From: Stictocephala bisonia
Lineage: Eukaryota > Arthropoda > Insecta > Hemiptera > Membracidae
DNA: 64,000 nucleotides
Direction: 5' to 3'
NCBI GenBank assembly: GCA_035578905.1
Contig: JAQJVL010000249.1
Span: 420,001 to 484,000, forward strand
Shown here: in pieces, positions 24,016-38,000 of the stretch
How the letters are laid out: each line of letters opens with the position of its first letter
How positions within the stretch are numbered: position 1 is the stretch's first letter
Program-made: the position numbers and the translations under genes
The notes under the pieces: model-generated
Databases searched by the model: none
What the model was told of the DNA's origin: nothing
Seen by the model: only the letters and a program-made list of their open reading frames with translations

Positions 24016-26210
24016 TAATTACACGGCGATTTCTAGCTTATATTTTGAGTTGAAGTAGTTATATTTAAAATAAATTAAAACTGGAAACATACAAAAAGGA
24101 AAATAAATATCTAAACTACATTTTTATGGATTGCGGATGTAAACCTCATGACGCAGATCGAACCTCAAACAAACGATCTGAAGTGAATCTGTTTTGTTTT
24201 TTACCAGCATATATCATACTATTTTTATGTACTTTATTAAGATTAAATATATTTTAATGACATTTTTACAATATTTTATACATACAAATATTACTACTAA
24301 ATAAAATAGGCTAATTTAACAATGGTAAAGAGTTAAGTTGTAAGAATAGATGTAAAGGCCATCAATACCCAATTAGATGTAGATGCACCATCTCTTTGTA
24401 TAGGACTAAGAGGCGTCAGGTTTCCGAGACTCTGGTAAACAGCTGTGACAAAACGGCAAATCGAATGTGTATATTATAGTGTAAGTAAATGAAATAGTAG
24501 ATTGATAACAAAAACTTGTCGTAAGAAGCTATTATTATTTTTAGTAAAAGTACTCCCTCTTGTACATAATAACGTATTATTAGTGTCTGCTGTTCCCGGC
24601 TACACAATATCATGATACAAATTCGTTTGGCAAACGTTTAACCTTTTTAATTTGACCACAATAAAATACAAACTGAACCAATTTTAACTTTTCCACATCA
24701 TGAAAAGCTTAAGTACTTCTAAGTGGTTATGCTTAATCTTTTTTGACCCGATCTCCAATATATCCCGAAATATTAAAACATAATTATTATTTTAACAATT
24801 ATAACTTCTTAATTAGTATTTCAGCATTGGAAAAACGTTTTTATTGTAAGTTTCGTTATTTTCTTGTTCACCAAGAGTTTAGCCAAGGACAAACCTATGG
24901 AATACGACAATTATTGCGACAAATATTTTAATAAAGAACATTGGACACTAATTTAAATTAAACTAAGATTTATATTATAGAGTAACACTATCAATATACG
25001 CGAATACTGTATTTGTCGTCTACCGTAAGAGTGAACTTGGGCAGGTAATTGATTGCCTGCGTAGTTGAACATTTATTTTTATATAATTATTTATAAATTA
25101 AAATATAATAAAGTAATCAGTAATGTTTAATTCACGAAATTGTTCAAATAACATTGAATTAAGCTGACCTTTTTATATCGCTAAATATATTTTTTTAATA
25201 ATTTCAAATTATACACATTTTAGTAATTTTTTTAAGAAATAATTGTTACCAGTAACCGTAAGAAATCTATATACTGTTGGTCAATGAATATTGCAGTACA
25301 AACAAAAGGACTAATTAAACCTCCGGAGGTCTAATACAATTACATTATGAATGTAACCAGTGCAGATCATCGTTACGTGTTTAGGTGGCCAGTTGTGTAT
25401 TGTAACATTGCTGTAAGATTTTTGATGAAACAAAGAAAGATGGACAGAAAGCGAAGAATTTCTAAATCCCATCAAAACCTCGTTGAAAAAAAGATGAAGT
25501 TGTCAAAAACGTATTGTTCTCTATTCTCCTCGTACACAAACATTAAAATGGTTTTAATTTTTATTTGCAACGTCGAATACAATTTAATACAAAAATATAG
25601 TCTATATGCATACGTTTAATGGTATAATAGCGCTTTGTAAACAAAACGAGAGTATACTAAAATAAAAGTGATAATTCAATTGAGGTCTCTAAAAGATATA
25701 GTATTTCTATATTTCTTAAATTAGAAATAGTCGTTATATAAACTTGCTTTAAACCTTACGATAAATCATAATATCTGTTGTCTAGAGTATCATCGACGCA
25801 GGCATTACTTTCGTCATGGGACCTAATGGAAACTTCATATAAACCATCCTGACCCAAAGGTGGAATTGAAACCAAAACAATTTAACATCAACTTCAAACA
25901 CTTTTTTAAAGGAAACGAACAACTTGGTAATACTATTTTATAATGATTAAATATTAAATTTTGAAAAAGAAAAAAAAATTTGTTCCAAGAGTTGACAAAC
26001 TGTAGAAATATGATTTTTAGCAGCTAGTTCAAATATATGTACCAACATATAATATATAGAACATTTTCATATTAAATTTCAACGAATGGAACCATCTGAT
26101 TGAATGTCTAACGTAGTGAAATAAAGAAACCTGGTTGAAAAGTCTGAACTGTCATCGAATATATACGTGGTAGCAAATATTTATACACTTCGATGATCAA
26201 CCGTTATCAA
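24016..26210. other. AT-rich non-coding DNA
   Basis: No gene supported. Short frames (minus 24416-24613, plus 24743-24931, plus 25347-25619) have no recognisable domain. The last is Lys/Arg-rich in its middle (KQRKMDRKRR), but nothing else supports it. Confidence 0.4.
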
Positions 26211-27274
26211 CGGTATTGTTGTAAAACAAGGGAACGTCAAACCGTGTACATTTACTACGTAATATACGGTACTGTTGTAAAACATGGGAACGTCATACAG
26301 TGTACATTTACTATGTAATATACGGTACTGATGTAAAACATGGGAACGTCGCACAGTGTACATTTACTATGTAATATACGGTACTGATGTAAAACAAGGG
26401 AACGTCATACAGTGTAAATTTACTACGTAATATACGGTACTGTTGTAAAACATGGGAACGTCATACAGTGTACATTTACTATGTAATATACGGTACTGAT
26501 GTAAAACAAGGGAACGTCACATATTGTACATTTACTAAGTAATGTACGGTACTGTTGTAAAACAAGGGAAAGTCACATATTGTACATTTACTAAGTAATA
26601 TACGGTACTGTTGTAAAACAAGGGATTGTCACACAGCGTACATTTACTACGTAATACACGGTACTGTTGTAAAACTAGGGAACGTCACACAGTGTACTTT
26701 TACTAGGAAATATACTGTACTGTTGTAAAACAAGGGAACGTCACACAGTGTACATTTACTACGTATTATACGGTACTGATGTAAAACAAGGGAAAGTCAC
26801 ATATTGTACATTTACTAAGTAATATACGGTACTGTTGTAAAACAAGGGAATGTCACACAGCGTACATTTACTACGTAATATACGGTACTGTTGTAAAACT
26901 AGGGAACGTCACACAGTGTACTTTTACTAGGAAATATACTGTACTGTTGTAAAACAAGGGAACGTCACACAGTGTACATTTACTACGTATTATACGGTAC
27001 TGTTGTAAAACAAGGGAACGTCATACAGTGTACATTTACTATGTAATATACGGTACTGTTGTAAAACAAGGGAACGTCATACAGTGTACATTTACTACGT
27101 AATATACGGTACTGTTGTAAAACAAGGGATTGTCACACAGCGTACATTTACTACGTAATATACGGTACTGTTGTAAAACAAGGGATTGTCACACCGCGTA
27201 CATTTACTACGTAATATACGGTACTGTTGTAAAACAAGGGAACGTCATACAGTGAACATTTACTTAGTAATATA
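26211..27274 (+). repeat. 56-bp minisatellite, ~19 copies
   Basis: The unit is GGTACTGTTGTAAAACAAGG, then GAACGTCACACAGTGTACAT, then TTACTACGTAATATAC. Variants such as GGGATTGTC, TATTGTACA and TAGGAAATATACTG recur in pairs. A block of about 225 bp (four units) near 26560-26770 reappears at about 26800-27000, so units have been copied in groups. Confidence 0.92.
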
Positions 27275-27326
27275 AGTACAAAATGTTTTATTGATTTCGA
27301 TAAACCACGTCTTCACTAGACCAGAT

Positions 27327-27368
27327 GATTCACAAAGGAATGCCAGAAGCCATATTTCTTTGTGAATC
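27327..27368. other. Perfect 11-bp inverted repeat (hairpin)
   Basis: GATTCACAAAG (27327-27337) and CTTTGTGAATC (27358-27368) are separated by 20 nt. It lies just right of the 56-bp array. It could be a transposon core or a chance palindrome. Confidence 0.4.
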
Positions 27369-28215
27369 CTTCTTATGTTTGTTCTCATGTTATGATACAT
27401 TTGTGTTGTGTCACTTTCACTTGTTTTGTGTTATACCAACACGTAATACAACTAAAAACACGTAATGAATCAATAAAATATAACTAGATGTATGTGGACA
27501 AATTTTTAATTGGATAAATTCATGCAAATAATGCAACAACTGAAACTTTTAAGTAGCATTAGCATAAAAGTTAGCTTTTGTTACATTTATGAACTTTGTT
27601 ATTGTCAGATACTGCCATAATGAACCAACTTGTACAATTAAATCCCTTTAACAAATTAATATAATAGAAAATAAGGATTTAACGAAGGATTTAATAAAAA
27701 CTATTTCATTTCCTTATTTTATATTTGTTTTTGTATTTGAAAAGGATGTCTAACCTGAGTTTGCCTCAGACGTCCTACATTTTATAAACACGAAAAAATA
27801 CCCTTATTATTTTGCTATATAAATAAAAACTAAATAGCGTCCAAGAATTCATTGTAAATCTTACCGTTAAAAATCATTATTTGTTATGATTTCATAAACT
27901 TAAATCTAAATTAAACTAAATGTGGATTTTAAAACTTCGATTACTGTTACTACCAAAAATTCACAAGGCATAAGTGTTTACTTAAATTACAATTACTATT
28001 GTCTGTGTTGTTTAGCCCCACAGGATAAACACTTATAGAAACCAGAGTTAGTAAAATAATGTTTCTATAGTTATTTTCTTCGAAATAGCTTGTTTCTTTA
28101 TTTTCTCTTTGTTAGGTGTTAATGATTGTTATTTATCTTATTTTTATGTTAATATCCACACCCACGTCCTTTACAAGTCTCTGTTAGTAAAAACAAATAT
28201 TGTACCGAGCCCAAT

Positions 28216-28344
28216 ATGGAAGCCCAATTTATGAACTCAAACTCGTGCTCCACAGGTGACAACATGGACAGCAGAGGGCCCTGGACGAGTTCCACAGGAC
28301 AGGCTGATCGTCGACGGCATCGCAAAAAGTGTTCTTTTCGATGA
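28216..28344 (+). other. GC-richer island with short ORFs on both strands
   Basis: In an AT-rich region, 28200-28345 is GC-richer. It holds a 42-codon plus-strand frame ending in a basic stretch (RRRHRKKCSFR) and an overlapping 70-codon minus-strand frame (28149-28361). Neither is recognised. It could be an exon or a repeat fragment. Confidence 0.2.
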
Positions 28345-28559
28345 GCTTTTCCCATGATCAATTACTCTGCAATACGATATTGTGTTACCCTTGTTTGGCG
28401 ATCATTTACAATGACAAAATTGTTTCTGTTTATTATAAATCAGCTAACAATGAACAAATAATTCACCATATACATTTTGTATATTTTAAAACTAAAAAAT
28501 ATTAATGTCAACATATATTATTAAGTCAACATATATTATTAAGTCACACCTATACCTAT

Positions 28560-29740
28560 AAAAGGAAAATACCACTGACTCACTCACTCATCGCTGTAAC
28601 TAAAAAAGTACTACGCCTACGAGGTTGACATTTTGTAGAGTCAAAGATCTTATGTTGTAGATGTGCAATAATAAGGGATTTTGAAAAATGCTTAGTAAAT
28701 CGACGATGGCAACCTTTTTAGTGCCAGAAATGTTAAATGCCAAAAACAGCGTTTTTCTAATTGGACTGTAGGGGCTAAACACTATTTTCTGTGTCTGATT
28801 TGAGGCGATCTACAACTTTGGCCTTATGACCTTTTGTTCTATCTCACCTCCTTCATCCTTAGGTAGAGCTAGATTTTCAATTTGTGCGTGTAAATCAAAT
28901 TGGTTAATTTACGGATCTGAAAGTAGACTTACAGATTTTTGTATACTGTGAAACTTTGTTATCTAGGAGAACATACTGTATTCAATGGAAAAACATACAA
29001 TTTAATCTGGACACATTTATATCCATGTCATAGGACATGGCTAAACATGGCTAGACACACACGATATTTCACTGATTCAGAGTCAATTACCGTACTTTGC
29101 GCTCTCTAAAAATAGACTTACAGATTTTTCTAGACTATGAAACTTTGTTATCTAAGAGAACAAACTATTTTTTATCAGAAATTTAACAATTTAGTTTTAA
29201 AGCATGCATAGCCAGATCATAGGACATGGCTAAACATGGCGAAAAACACAATATTTTATTGATTCAGAGTTAAATATAATGCTTTGTGCCCTCTAAAAGT
29301 AGACTTACAGATTTCTGTAGAGTTTGAAACCTTTTTTAATCAGTTGAAAAAAACTGATTTTAATCAGAAAATTTACAATTTAGTTTGACCAAATGCATAG
29401 TCAGTTCACAGAACATGGCTTAATATGGCGAGAAACCCGACATTTCACTGATTCATAGTCAATTACAGTAATTTGTGCCCTCTATAGTAGACTTACAGAT
29501 TTATCTAGACTGTTTTATATAAGAGAATATACTGATTTCAATCGGAAAATTTTAAATTTAATTTTAACATATGTATAATAGTCAGTTCATCGGACTTGGC
29601 TAAACATGGTGAGAACCCCGACATTTTATTGATTTAGAGCCAATTTCCGTACTTTACGGCTTCTAAGAGTAAACTTTCAGAATTTTTTTAGACAAACAAA
29701 GTTTGTAAACTACAAGAAAAGTCTGTATATATTAAAGCCA
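28560..29740 (+). repeat. Decayed tandem repeats of ~185 bp
   Basis: The anchor AGACTTACAGATTT recurs near 28925, 29113, 29301 and 29487, with a weaker copy near 29665. Between anchors are shared pieces such as CTTTGTTATCTAAGAGAA, ATAGGACATGGCTAAACATG and TTGATTCAGAGT. Period is about 180-190 bp and units are well diverged. The left part (28580-28900, beginning GACTCACTCACTCATCGC) looks like the unique end of the same repetitive element. Confidence 0.7.
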
Positions 29741-29768
29741 TTTTCCCCTCATCACAATTTCTCCAAAA

Positions 29769-32035
29769 CTATTAGTGTACAGGTAACACGGAGAGCACAT
29801 GATGTTATAGTATTAGCGATGATGTATATGTTAGATCCCTGCCACACTACTTAGTATACATGGAACACTCAGAGCACATGTTGTTATAGTATTAGCGTTG
29901 TTGTAGATGTTGGATCCCTGCCACACTACTTGGTATACAGGGAACACGCAGATCACATGTTGTTATAGTATTAGCGTTGTTGTATATGTTGGATCCCTGC
30001 CTGACTAATTGGTCTAAAGGCAACACGCAGAGCACATGTTGTTATAGTATTAGCGTTGTTGTATATGTTGGATCCCTGCCGGACTAATTGGTGTAAAGGC
30101 AACACGCAGAGCACATGCTGTTATAGTATTAGCGTTGTTGTATATGTTGGATCCCTGCCGGACTAATTGGTCTAAAGGCAACACGCAGAGCACATGTTGT
30201 TATAGTATTAGCGTTGTTGTACATGTTGGATCCCTGCCGGACTAATTGGTCTAAAGGCAACACGCAGAGCAAATGTTGTTATGGTATTAGCGTTATTGTA
30301 TATGTTGGATCCCTGCCGGACTAATTGGTCTAAAGGCAACACGCAGAGCAAATGTTGTTATGGTATTAGCGTTATTGTATATGTTGGATCCCTGCCGGAC
30401 TAATTGGTCTAAAGGCAACACGCAGAGCACATGTTGTTATAGTATTAGCGTTGTTGTATATGTTGGATCCCTGCCGGAATAATTGGTCTAAAGGGAACAC
30501 GCAGAGAACATGTTGTTATAGTATTAGCGTTGTTGTATATGTTGGAACCCTGCCGGACTAATTGGTCTAAAGGCAACACGCAGAGCAAATGTTGTTATGG
30601 TATTAGCGTTATTGTATATGTTGGATCCCTGCCAGACTAATTGGTCTAAAGGCAACACGCAGAGCAAACGTTGTTATGGTATTAGCGTTGTTGTATATGT
30701 TGGATCCCTGCAGGACTAATTGGTCTAAAGGCAACACGCAGAGCACATGTTGTTATAGTATTAGCGTTGTTGTATATGTTGGACCCCTGCCAGACTAATT
30801 GGTGTAAAGCCAACACGCAGAGCACATGTTGTTATAGTATTAGCGTTGTTGTATATGTTGGATCCCTGCCGGACTAATTGGTGTAAATGCAAGACGCTGA
30901 TACATGTTGTTATGGTATTAGCGTTATTGTATATGTTAGATCCCTGCCGGACTAATTGGTGTAAAGGCAACACGCAGAGCACATGTTGTTATGGTATTAG
31001 CGTTATTGTATATGTTGGATCCCTGCCGGACTAAGTGGTGTAAAGGCAACACGCAGAGCACATGTTGTTATGGTATTAGCGTTATTGTATATGTTGGATC
31101 CCTGCCGGACTAAGTGGTGTAAAGGCAACACGCAGAGCACATTTTGTTATAGTATTAGCGTTATTCTATATGTTAGATCCCTGCGGGACTAAGTGGTGTA
31201 AAGGCAACACGCAGAGCACATGTTGTTATGGTATTAGCGTTATTGTATATGTTGGATCCCTGCCGGACTAAGTGGTGTAAAGGCAACACGCAGAGCACAT
31301 GTTGTTATGGTATTAGCGTTATTGTATATGTTGGATCCCTGCCGGATTAAGTGGTGTAAAGGCAAGACGCAGATACATGTTGTTATAGTATTAGCGTTAT
31401 TGTATATGTTAGATCCCTGCCGGACTAAGTGGTGTAAAGGCAACACGCAGAGCACATGTTGTTATGGTATTAGCGTTATTGTATATATTGGATCCCTGCC
31501 GGACTAATTGGTGTAAAGGCAACACGCAGAGCACATGTTGTTATAGTATTAGCGTTGTTGTATATGTTGGATCCCTGCCGGACTAATTGATGTAAAGGCA
31601 AGACGCAGATACATGTTGTTATAGTATTAGCGTTATAGTATATGTTAGATCCCTGCCGGACTAAGTGGTGTAAAGGCAACACGCAGAGCACATGTTGTTA
31701 TGGTATTAGCGTTATTGTATATATTGGATCCCTGCCGGACTAATTAGTGTAAAGGCAACACGCAGAGCACATGTTGTTATGGTATTAGCGTTATTGTATA
31801 TGTTGGATCCATGCCGGACTAATTGGTGTAAAGGCAACACGCAGAGCACATGTTGTTATGGTATTAGCGTTATTGTATATGTTGGATCCCTGCCGGACTA
31901 ATTGGTGTAAAGGCAACACGCAGAGCACATGTTGTTATGGTATTAGCGTTATTGTATATGTTGGATCCATGCCGGACTAATTGGTGTAAAGGCAACACGC
32001 AGAGCACATGTTGTTATGCTATTAGCGTTATTGTA
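29769..32035 (+). repeat. 79-bp minisatellite, ~28 copies
   Basis: The unit is GGATCCCTGCCGGACTAATT, GGTGTAAAGGCAACACGCAG, AGCACATGTTGTTATGGTAT, then TAGCGTTATTGTATATGTT. Nearly every unit keeps a GGATCC site. The left part favours GGTCTAAAGG and the right part GGTGTAAAGG. A shorter variant unit (AAGACGCAGATACATG) recurs at about 30890, 31365 and 31600. It ends abruptly at 32035. Confidence 0.93.
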
Positions 32036-35000
32036 GTAACCTTATAACCTGTAGTCATATTAATGTACCTAAATAAATGATTTAGTATTTACTACAATGA
32101 TTATTATATATTTTAATGATAATTATTAAATTGTATTAATGATATATTATTTAATACAAATTAATGTACCTAAATAAATGATTTAATATTTAAAAATTAA
32201 TATTGATATGTTATTAATATTATTAATACAACTAAACAAACGTATTTCTATCATATATGTTACCAGAGTAAACATAAAATATGCGAGTGTATCCTTTACG
32301 ATAAGCAAACGTGAGCTGGTTTAGTTTCAAAAACTATAAATAGTTATTTATATATGGATGTGCTCGTATTTAAATAAAAGGTCATTATGTAGCTTGTGAT
32401 TTGTGGTAATGAATGTTACATAAATGAGTACTAAAACATTACAGGTTAACTGTATAAATGGCATTAAAGTGATTAAAAGATTTTCAGCTTCAAAAACCTA
32501 CCCAGATTTAGTGTTATTAGTCATAGGCAAAAACCAAGGACAAACTGAACCATTCTGATTTTAACACATGGAGGACAAAGTGACCCAATGACAACCTGTA
32601 CCACTCAGGAATGCGATCCAGTTTGTCTGTTCACGGAAGGACAACCTGGGCCACCTTGGAATTTTGAACGGTACGGACAAAGTGTCCCAAATAAACTGGC
32701 TCAGTTTGTCGTTGGGACACTTTATCATGTCCCCGTTGTACTAAGGGATCAATTCTGGTTAGTGTTCTCGGAGAGGAGGGGTAGTACTATAATAACTATT
32801 CTGTATTTAAAATCTTACCTTTACTCTTTCATATTACAAATAAACAAAATGCTGAACATAGTCCATTAAGCCACTCTAAGGATGTTTTTGGCAATCTATA
32901 TTATCTGACTAATCTGGGAAACTTTACTCAATAATATTGTTATTTTTGTGTATGAGGTTATAGGACCTACTTCGAATGTAATTTACTAAGTTAACTCATA
33001 ATAAGACAGCATGAATGTTTATAAAACTTTGGTTGTTAATCTTGTTTCAAGAAGAAAACACGACAAACTGCTAAAAGTGCTGCACAAAGTCCTTGTTTGC
33101 CTGTCAACCATGCCTAAATAATATTCCACTTCAACCATAATATTTGTACAGGGAATAGAGAACTTTACAATTTACGGAACAAGTTGTCACAATAATTAAA
33201 TTTAACGTTATATCAGCTGTGTTTGTTGGGAACGTTCTTTAATAAGTATCTGTGATAAGCCGATAAAAGTTATAACTGTGAACAGAAGTACGTTGTATTA
33301 GTAATGAATAGTTTATATATAAATTCGAAAGTGATTATATTACTTTGGGTTAGATGTAATACTTTAAATATACTTTGTTTGTATGAGGCTTTAAATAGTA
33401 AATAACGCAAAGTACCTGTTACCATTAACATGGCAGTTTAGGGGTAGGAATTGTTATATAACAATAATTAAATCATAATGTGTTTCGATAAAATATTTTC
33501 GAGATTTGCAAACAATTCATAGGATATATCTAACAAAGATGATTTGAAACAACGATTGTTACTAGTAAGTTATTGTTAATGTTATAATCTTTGTTATAAA
33601 AAGATTATAGTGGAAAATGGGTTTCACATTCTATCCTATACCAATTAAATACAGCAAAGTGGCTCACTTTAACAACTTTTGAAAATAAAGTTCGTAAATA
33701 TTTACGCTAAACGTAGTATTTTACCAATACGCAAATATTAAGCATCTCTAAAACTACCTCAGCATTAATTAAAAAATTTTTTTGCAATTTGCAATATTTT
33801 ATCGATATTACTTGGTACTCTTCTCATCCTGTGGAGGTACCCGAGACCAGACAATCCCACCACTCCATGTTCACGTTGGGTATCAGCCTGGCTGTCCATC
33901 TGCCCTCTTCGTCAACTGACCTGCCAATCCCGAAGCGTGTTGGTAAAAGCCCAGTTTCAATATTGCAGCTTCAAGTAGTTACCCCCGTGGTAGCTTGATT
34001 TTATGAAAATGTTGGTATTTTTCAATTTTGTTCTATATGTTTGGATGAACAGAACAAACATTTATTTATTTTTAATACTCAAAGCAAATCATTCTACCAG
34101 AATGGAGCTTGTAAAATATGAAAAACCTCTTGAACGTTGGATGCAACAGGGAATTTACAAATCCCAATTTTTTTACATCATAAATAAGTACTTTAATTTG
34201 AAAGCTTACTTATGATCTTACTGGTGGATATTATTCGTTACTAATTTCCCTCAGAAATATGTGAAGCAATCTGTAAACAGACTACATATACAGTCGATTT
34301 GCTTTAACTTATGCACGTACTCAAAGTCTTGCACCTCTATATACAGTACATAAATGTAGTAGGCCTACTATTCACTGAGATTGTTACTAATGTCTTTTGG
34401 TGGGCGAAAGGGCTTAACACTTGTACGGTCTATTTAGTTTGGGCCTTCAATGTAAAGTTACATAATAAAAGTCATCAAAGTAGTCAATTAAAACCAAACT
34501 ACGGTAAAATAAATGTCAGGATATTTACGCCTTTGAAATGTACTGAGGAATTATTTACATATTAAATACATACATATTACACCCTACTGGAATTCATGGC
34601 GAAGAAACAGCATAAATTTATCCTTTGCGCTGGAGTGGTGTACCTTCCTACTCCCAAGGCACACATTTACTCCGGCTAAAGTGGGTTTGAAGGATGAAGC
34701 ACGGTAACCTGTTGGATTCGGACTGAGAAGATCCGTCTTCTCTGACAGCCCACAATTCCCAAGGCACACTATTACCATTTTCTCATTTTACGAAGGTTTG
34801 TGAAATGAAACAGAAGGTGCTATAATACGTAACACATCACAATCCATTGAATATGAGTTATTTTTATGTTCTTTACCAGTCTGTGAGACAGAAATGCCAC
34901 ACTATAGCCATGACATATTGAATTGAAAAAAAATACACAGAGTATCAAATAAATACGTTTAAAAAATATTCATTCTTTTTTGAACACCAAAAGTTAATGA

Positions 35001-35080
35001 GTGCACTAACTTTACACTTCTATTAATATTATACTATTAAAGAAATGACGTAATATTGATTGTGGAAAACCAATCGAAAT
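32036..35080. other. Non-coding DNA with three GC-richer patches
   Basis: A direct repeat of TTAATGTACCTAAATAAATG sits near 32060 and 32160. GC-richer patches at 32560-32780, 33820-34000 and 34590-34790 have short frames (for example plus 33789-33998, minus 34584-34778) without recognised domains. They look like fragments of dispersed repeats. I cannot assign any to a gene. Confidence 0.4.
32679..32723. other. Nested hairpin, 12-bp outer stem
   Basis: AAAGTGTCCCAA (32679-32690) pairs with TTGGGACACTTT (32712-32723). Inside the loop AAACTG pairs with CAGTTT around GCT. The outer stem is perfect. A related sequence, GGACAAAGTGACCCAA, occurs about 100 bp upstream. This suggests the core of a small inverted-repeat element. 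Confidence 0.45.
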
Positions 35081-38000
35081 AATTGTTCCGTAACTTACTG
35101 GTCATGAAGGTAAGTTTACGTTATAATGAACTGTGTTTTACCTGCACGCACATTCTATTAATACAATAGTTATTACGTAACTTACTAGTCATGAAGGTAA
35201 GTTTACGTTATAATGAATGGTGTTTTATCTGCACACACATTCTAATAATACAATAGTTGTTACGTAACTTACTAGTCATGAAGGTAAGTTTACGTTATAA
35301 TGAATGGTGTTTTACCTGCACGCACATTCTAATAATACAATAGTTATTACGTAAATTACTAGTCATGAAGGTAAGTTTACGTTATAATAAATGGTGTTTT
35401 ACCTGCTTGTACATTCTAATAATACAATAGTTATTACGTAAATTACTAGTCATGAAGGTAAGTTTACGTTATAATAAATGGTGTTTTACCTGCACGCACA
35501 TTCTAATAATACATTAGTTATTACGTAACTTACTAGTCATGAAGGTAAGTTTACGTTATAATGAATGGTGTTTTACCTGCACGCACATTCTAATAATACA
35601 ATAGTTATTACGTAACTTACTAGTCATGAAGGTAAGTTTACGTTATAATGAATGGTGTTTTACCTGCACGCACATTCTAATAATACAATAGTTATTACGT
35701 AACTTACTAGTCATGAAGGTAAGTTTACGTTATAATGAACTGTGTTTTACCTGCCTGCACATTCTAATAATACAATAGTTGTTACGTAACTTACTTGTCA
35801 TGAAGGTAAGTTTACGTTATAATGAATGGTGTTTTACCTGCACGCACATTCTAATAATACAATAGTTGTTACGTAACTTACTAGTCATGAAGGTAATTTA
35901 CGTTATAATGAACTGTGTTTTACCTGCACACACATTCTAATAATACAATAGTTGTTACGTAACTTACTTGTCATGAAGGTAATTTTACGTTATTATGAAT
36001 GGTGTTTTACCTGCACACACATTCTAATAATACAATAGTTATTACGTAAATTACTAGTCATGAAGGTAAGTTTACGTTATAATAAATGGTGTTTTACCTG
36101 CTTGTACATTCTAATAATACAATAGTTATTACGTAACTTACTAGTCATGAAGGTAAGTTTAAGTTAAAATGAATGGTGTTTTACCTGCACACACATTCTA
36201 ATAATACAATAGTTGTTACGTAACTTACTTGTCATGAAGGTAAGTTTACGTTATAATGAATGGTGTTTTACCTGCACGCACATTCTAATAATACAATAGT
36301 TGTTACGTAACTTACTTGTCATGAAGGTAAGTTTACGTTATAATGAATAGTGTTTTACCTGCACGCACATTCTTATAATACAATAGTTGTTACGTAACTT
36401 ACTTGTCATGAAGGTAAGTTTACGTTATAATGAATGGTGTTTTACCTGCACGCACATTCTAATAATACAATAGTTGTTACGTAACTTAGTAGTCATGATG
36501 GTAAGATTACGATATAATGAACTGTGTTTTACCTGCACACACATTCTAATAATACAATAGTTATTACGTAAATTACTTGTCATGAAGGTAAGTTTACGAT
36601 ATAATGAACTGTGTTTTACCTGCACGCACATTCTAATAATACAATAGTTATTACGTAAATAACTTGTCATGAAGGTAAGTTTACGTTATAATGAACTGTG
36701 TTTTACCTGCACGCACATTCTAATAATACAATAGTTATTACGTAAATTACTTGTCATGAAGGTAAGTTTACGATATAATGAACTGTGTTTTACCTGCACA
36801 CACTTTCTAATAATACAATAGTTATTACGTAAATTACTTGTCATGAAGGTAAGTTTACGATATAATGAACTGTGTTTTACCTGCACACACTTTCAAATAA
36901 TACAATAGTTATTACGTAAATTACTTGTCATGAAGGTAAGTTTACGATATAATGAACTGTGTTTTACCTGCACGCACATTCTAATAATACAATAGTTATT
37001 ACGTAACTTACTAGTCATGAAGGTAATTTTACGTTATAATGAACTGTGTTTTACCTGCACGCACATTCTAATAATACAATAGTTATTACGTAAATTACTT
37101 GTCATGAAGGTAAGTTTACGATATAATGAACTGTGTTTTACCTGCACACACTTTCTAATAATACAATAGTTATTACGTAAATTACTTGTCATGAAGGTAA
37201 GTTTACGATATAATGAACTGTGTTTTACCTGCACACACTTTCTAATAATACAATAGTTATTACGTAACTTACTAGTCATGAAGGTAATTTTACGTTATAA
37301 TGAACTGTGTTTTACCTGCACGCACATTCTAATAATACGATAGTTATTACGTAAATTACTTGTCATGAAGGTAAGTTTACGATATAATGAACTGTGTTTT
37401 ACCTGCACACACTTTCTAATAATACAATAGTTATTACGTAAATTACTTGTCATGAAGGTAAGTTTACGATATAAAGAACTGTGTTTTATCTGCACGCACA
37501 TTCTAATAATACAATAGTTGTTACGTAACTTACTAGTCATGAAGGTAATTTACGTTATAATGAACTGTGTTTTACCTGCACGCACATTCTAATAATACAA
37601 TAGTTGTTACGTAAATTACTAGTCATGAAGGTAATTTTACATTATAATGAACTGTGTTTTACCTGCACGCACATTCTAATAATACAATAGTTCTTACGTA
37701 ACTTACTGGTCAAGAAGGTAATTTACGTTATAATGAACTGTGTTTTACCTGCACGCACATTCTAATAATACAATAGTTGTTACGTAAATTACTAGTCATG
37801 AAGGTAATTTTACATTATAATGAACTGTGTTTTACCTGCACGCACATTCTAATAATACAATAGTTCTTACGTAACTTACTGGTCAAGAAGGTAATTTACG
37901 TTATAATGAACTGTGTTTTACCTGCACGCACATTCTAATAATACAATAGTTGTTACGTAACTTACTGGTCATTAACGTAAGTTTACGTTATAATGAACTG

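Larger units (their letters stand above)
27275..28559. other. AT-rich non-coding DNA with small hairpin and GC island
   Basis: Contains the hairpin at 27327-27368 and the island at 28216-28344 listed separately, plus an 18-bp direct duplication of TCAACATATATTATTAAG near 28507-28543. Otherwise nothing. Confidence 0.4.

Noticed and set aside
24150..24190. tRNA-like B-box (GATCGAACCTC)
   Set aside because: No A-box at the right distance and no cloverleaf can be drawn.
25347..25619. 90-codon basic frame as a DNA-binding protein
   Set aside because: The basic run KQRKMDRKRR is short, and the rest looks like random AT-rich translation.
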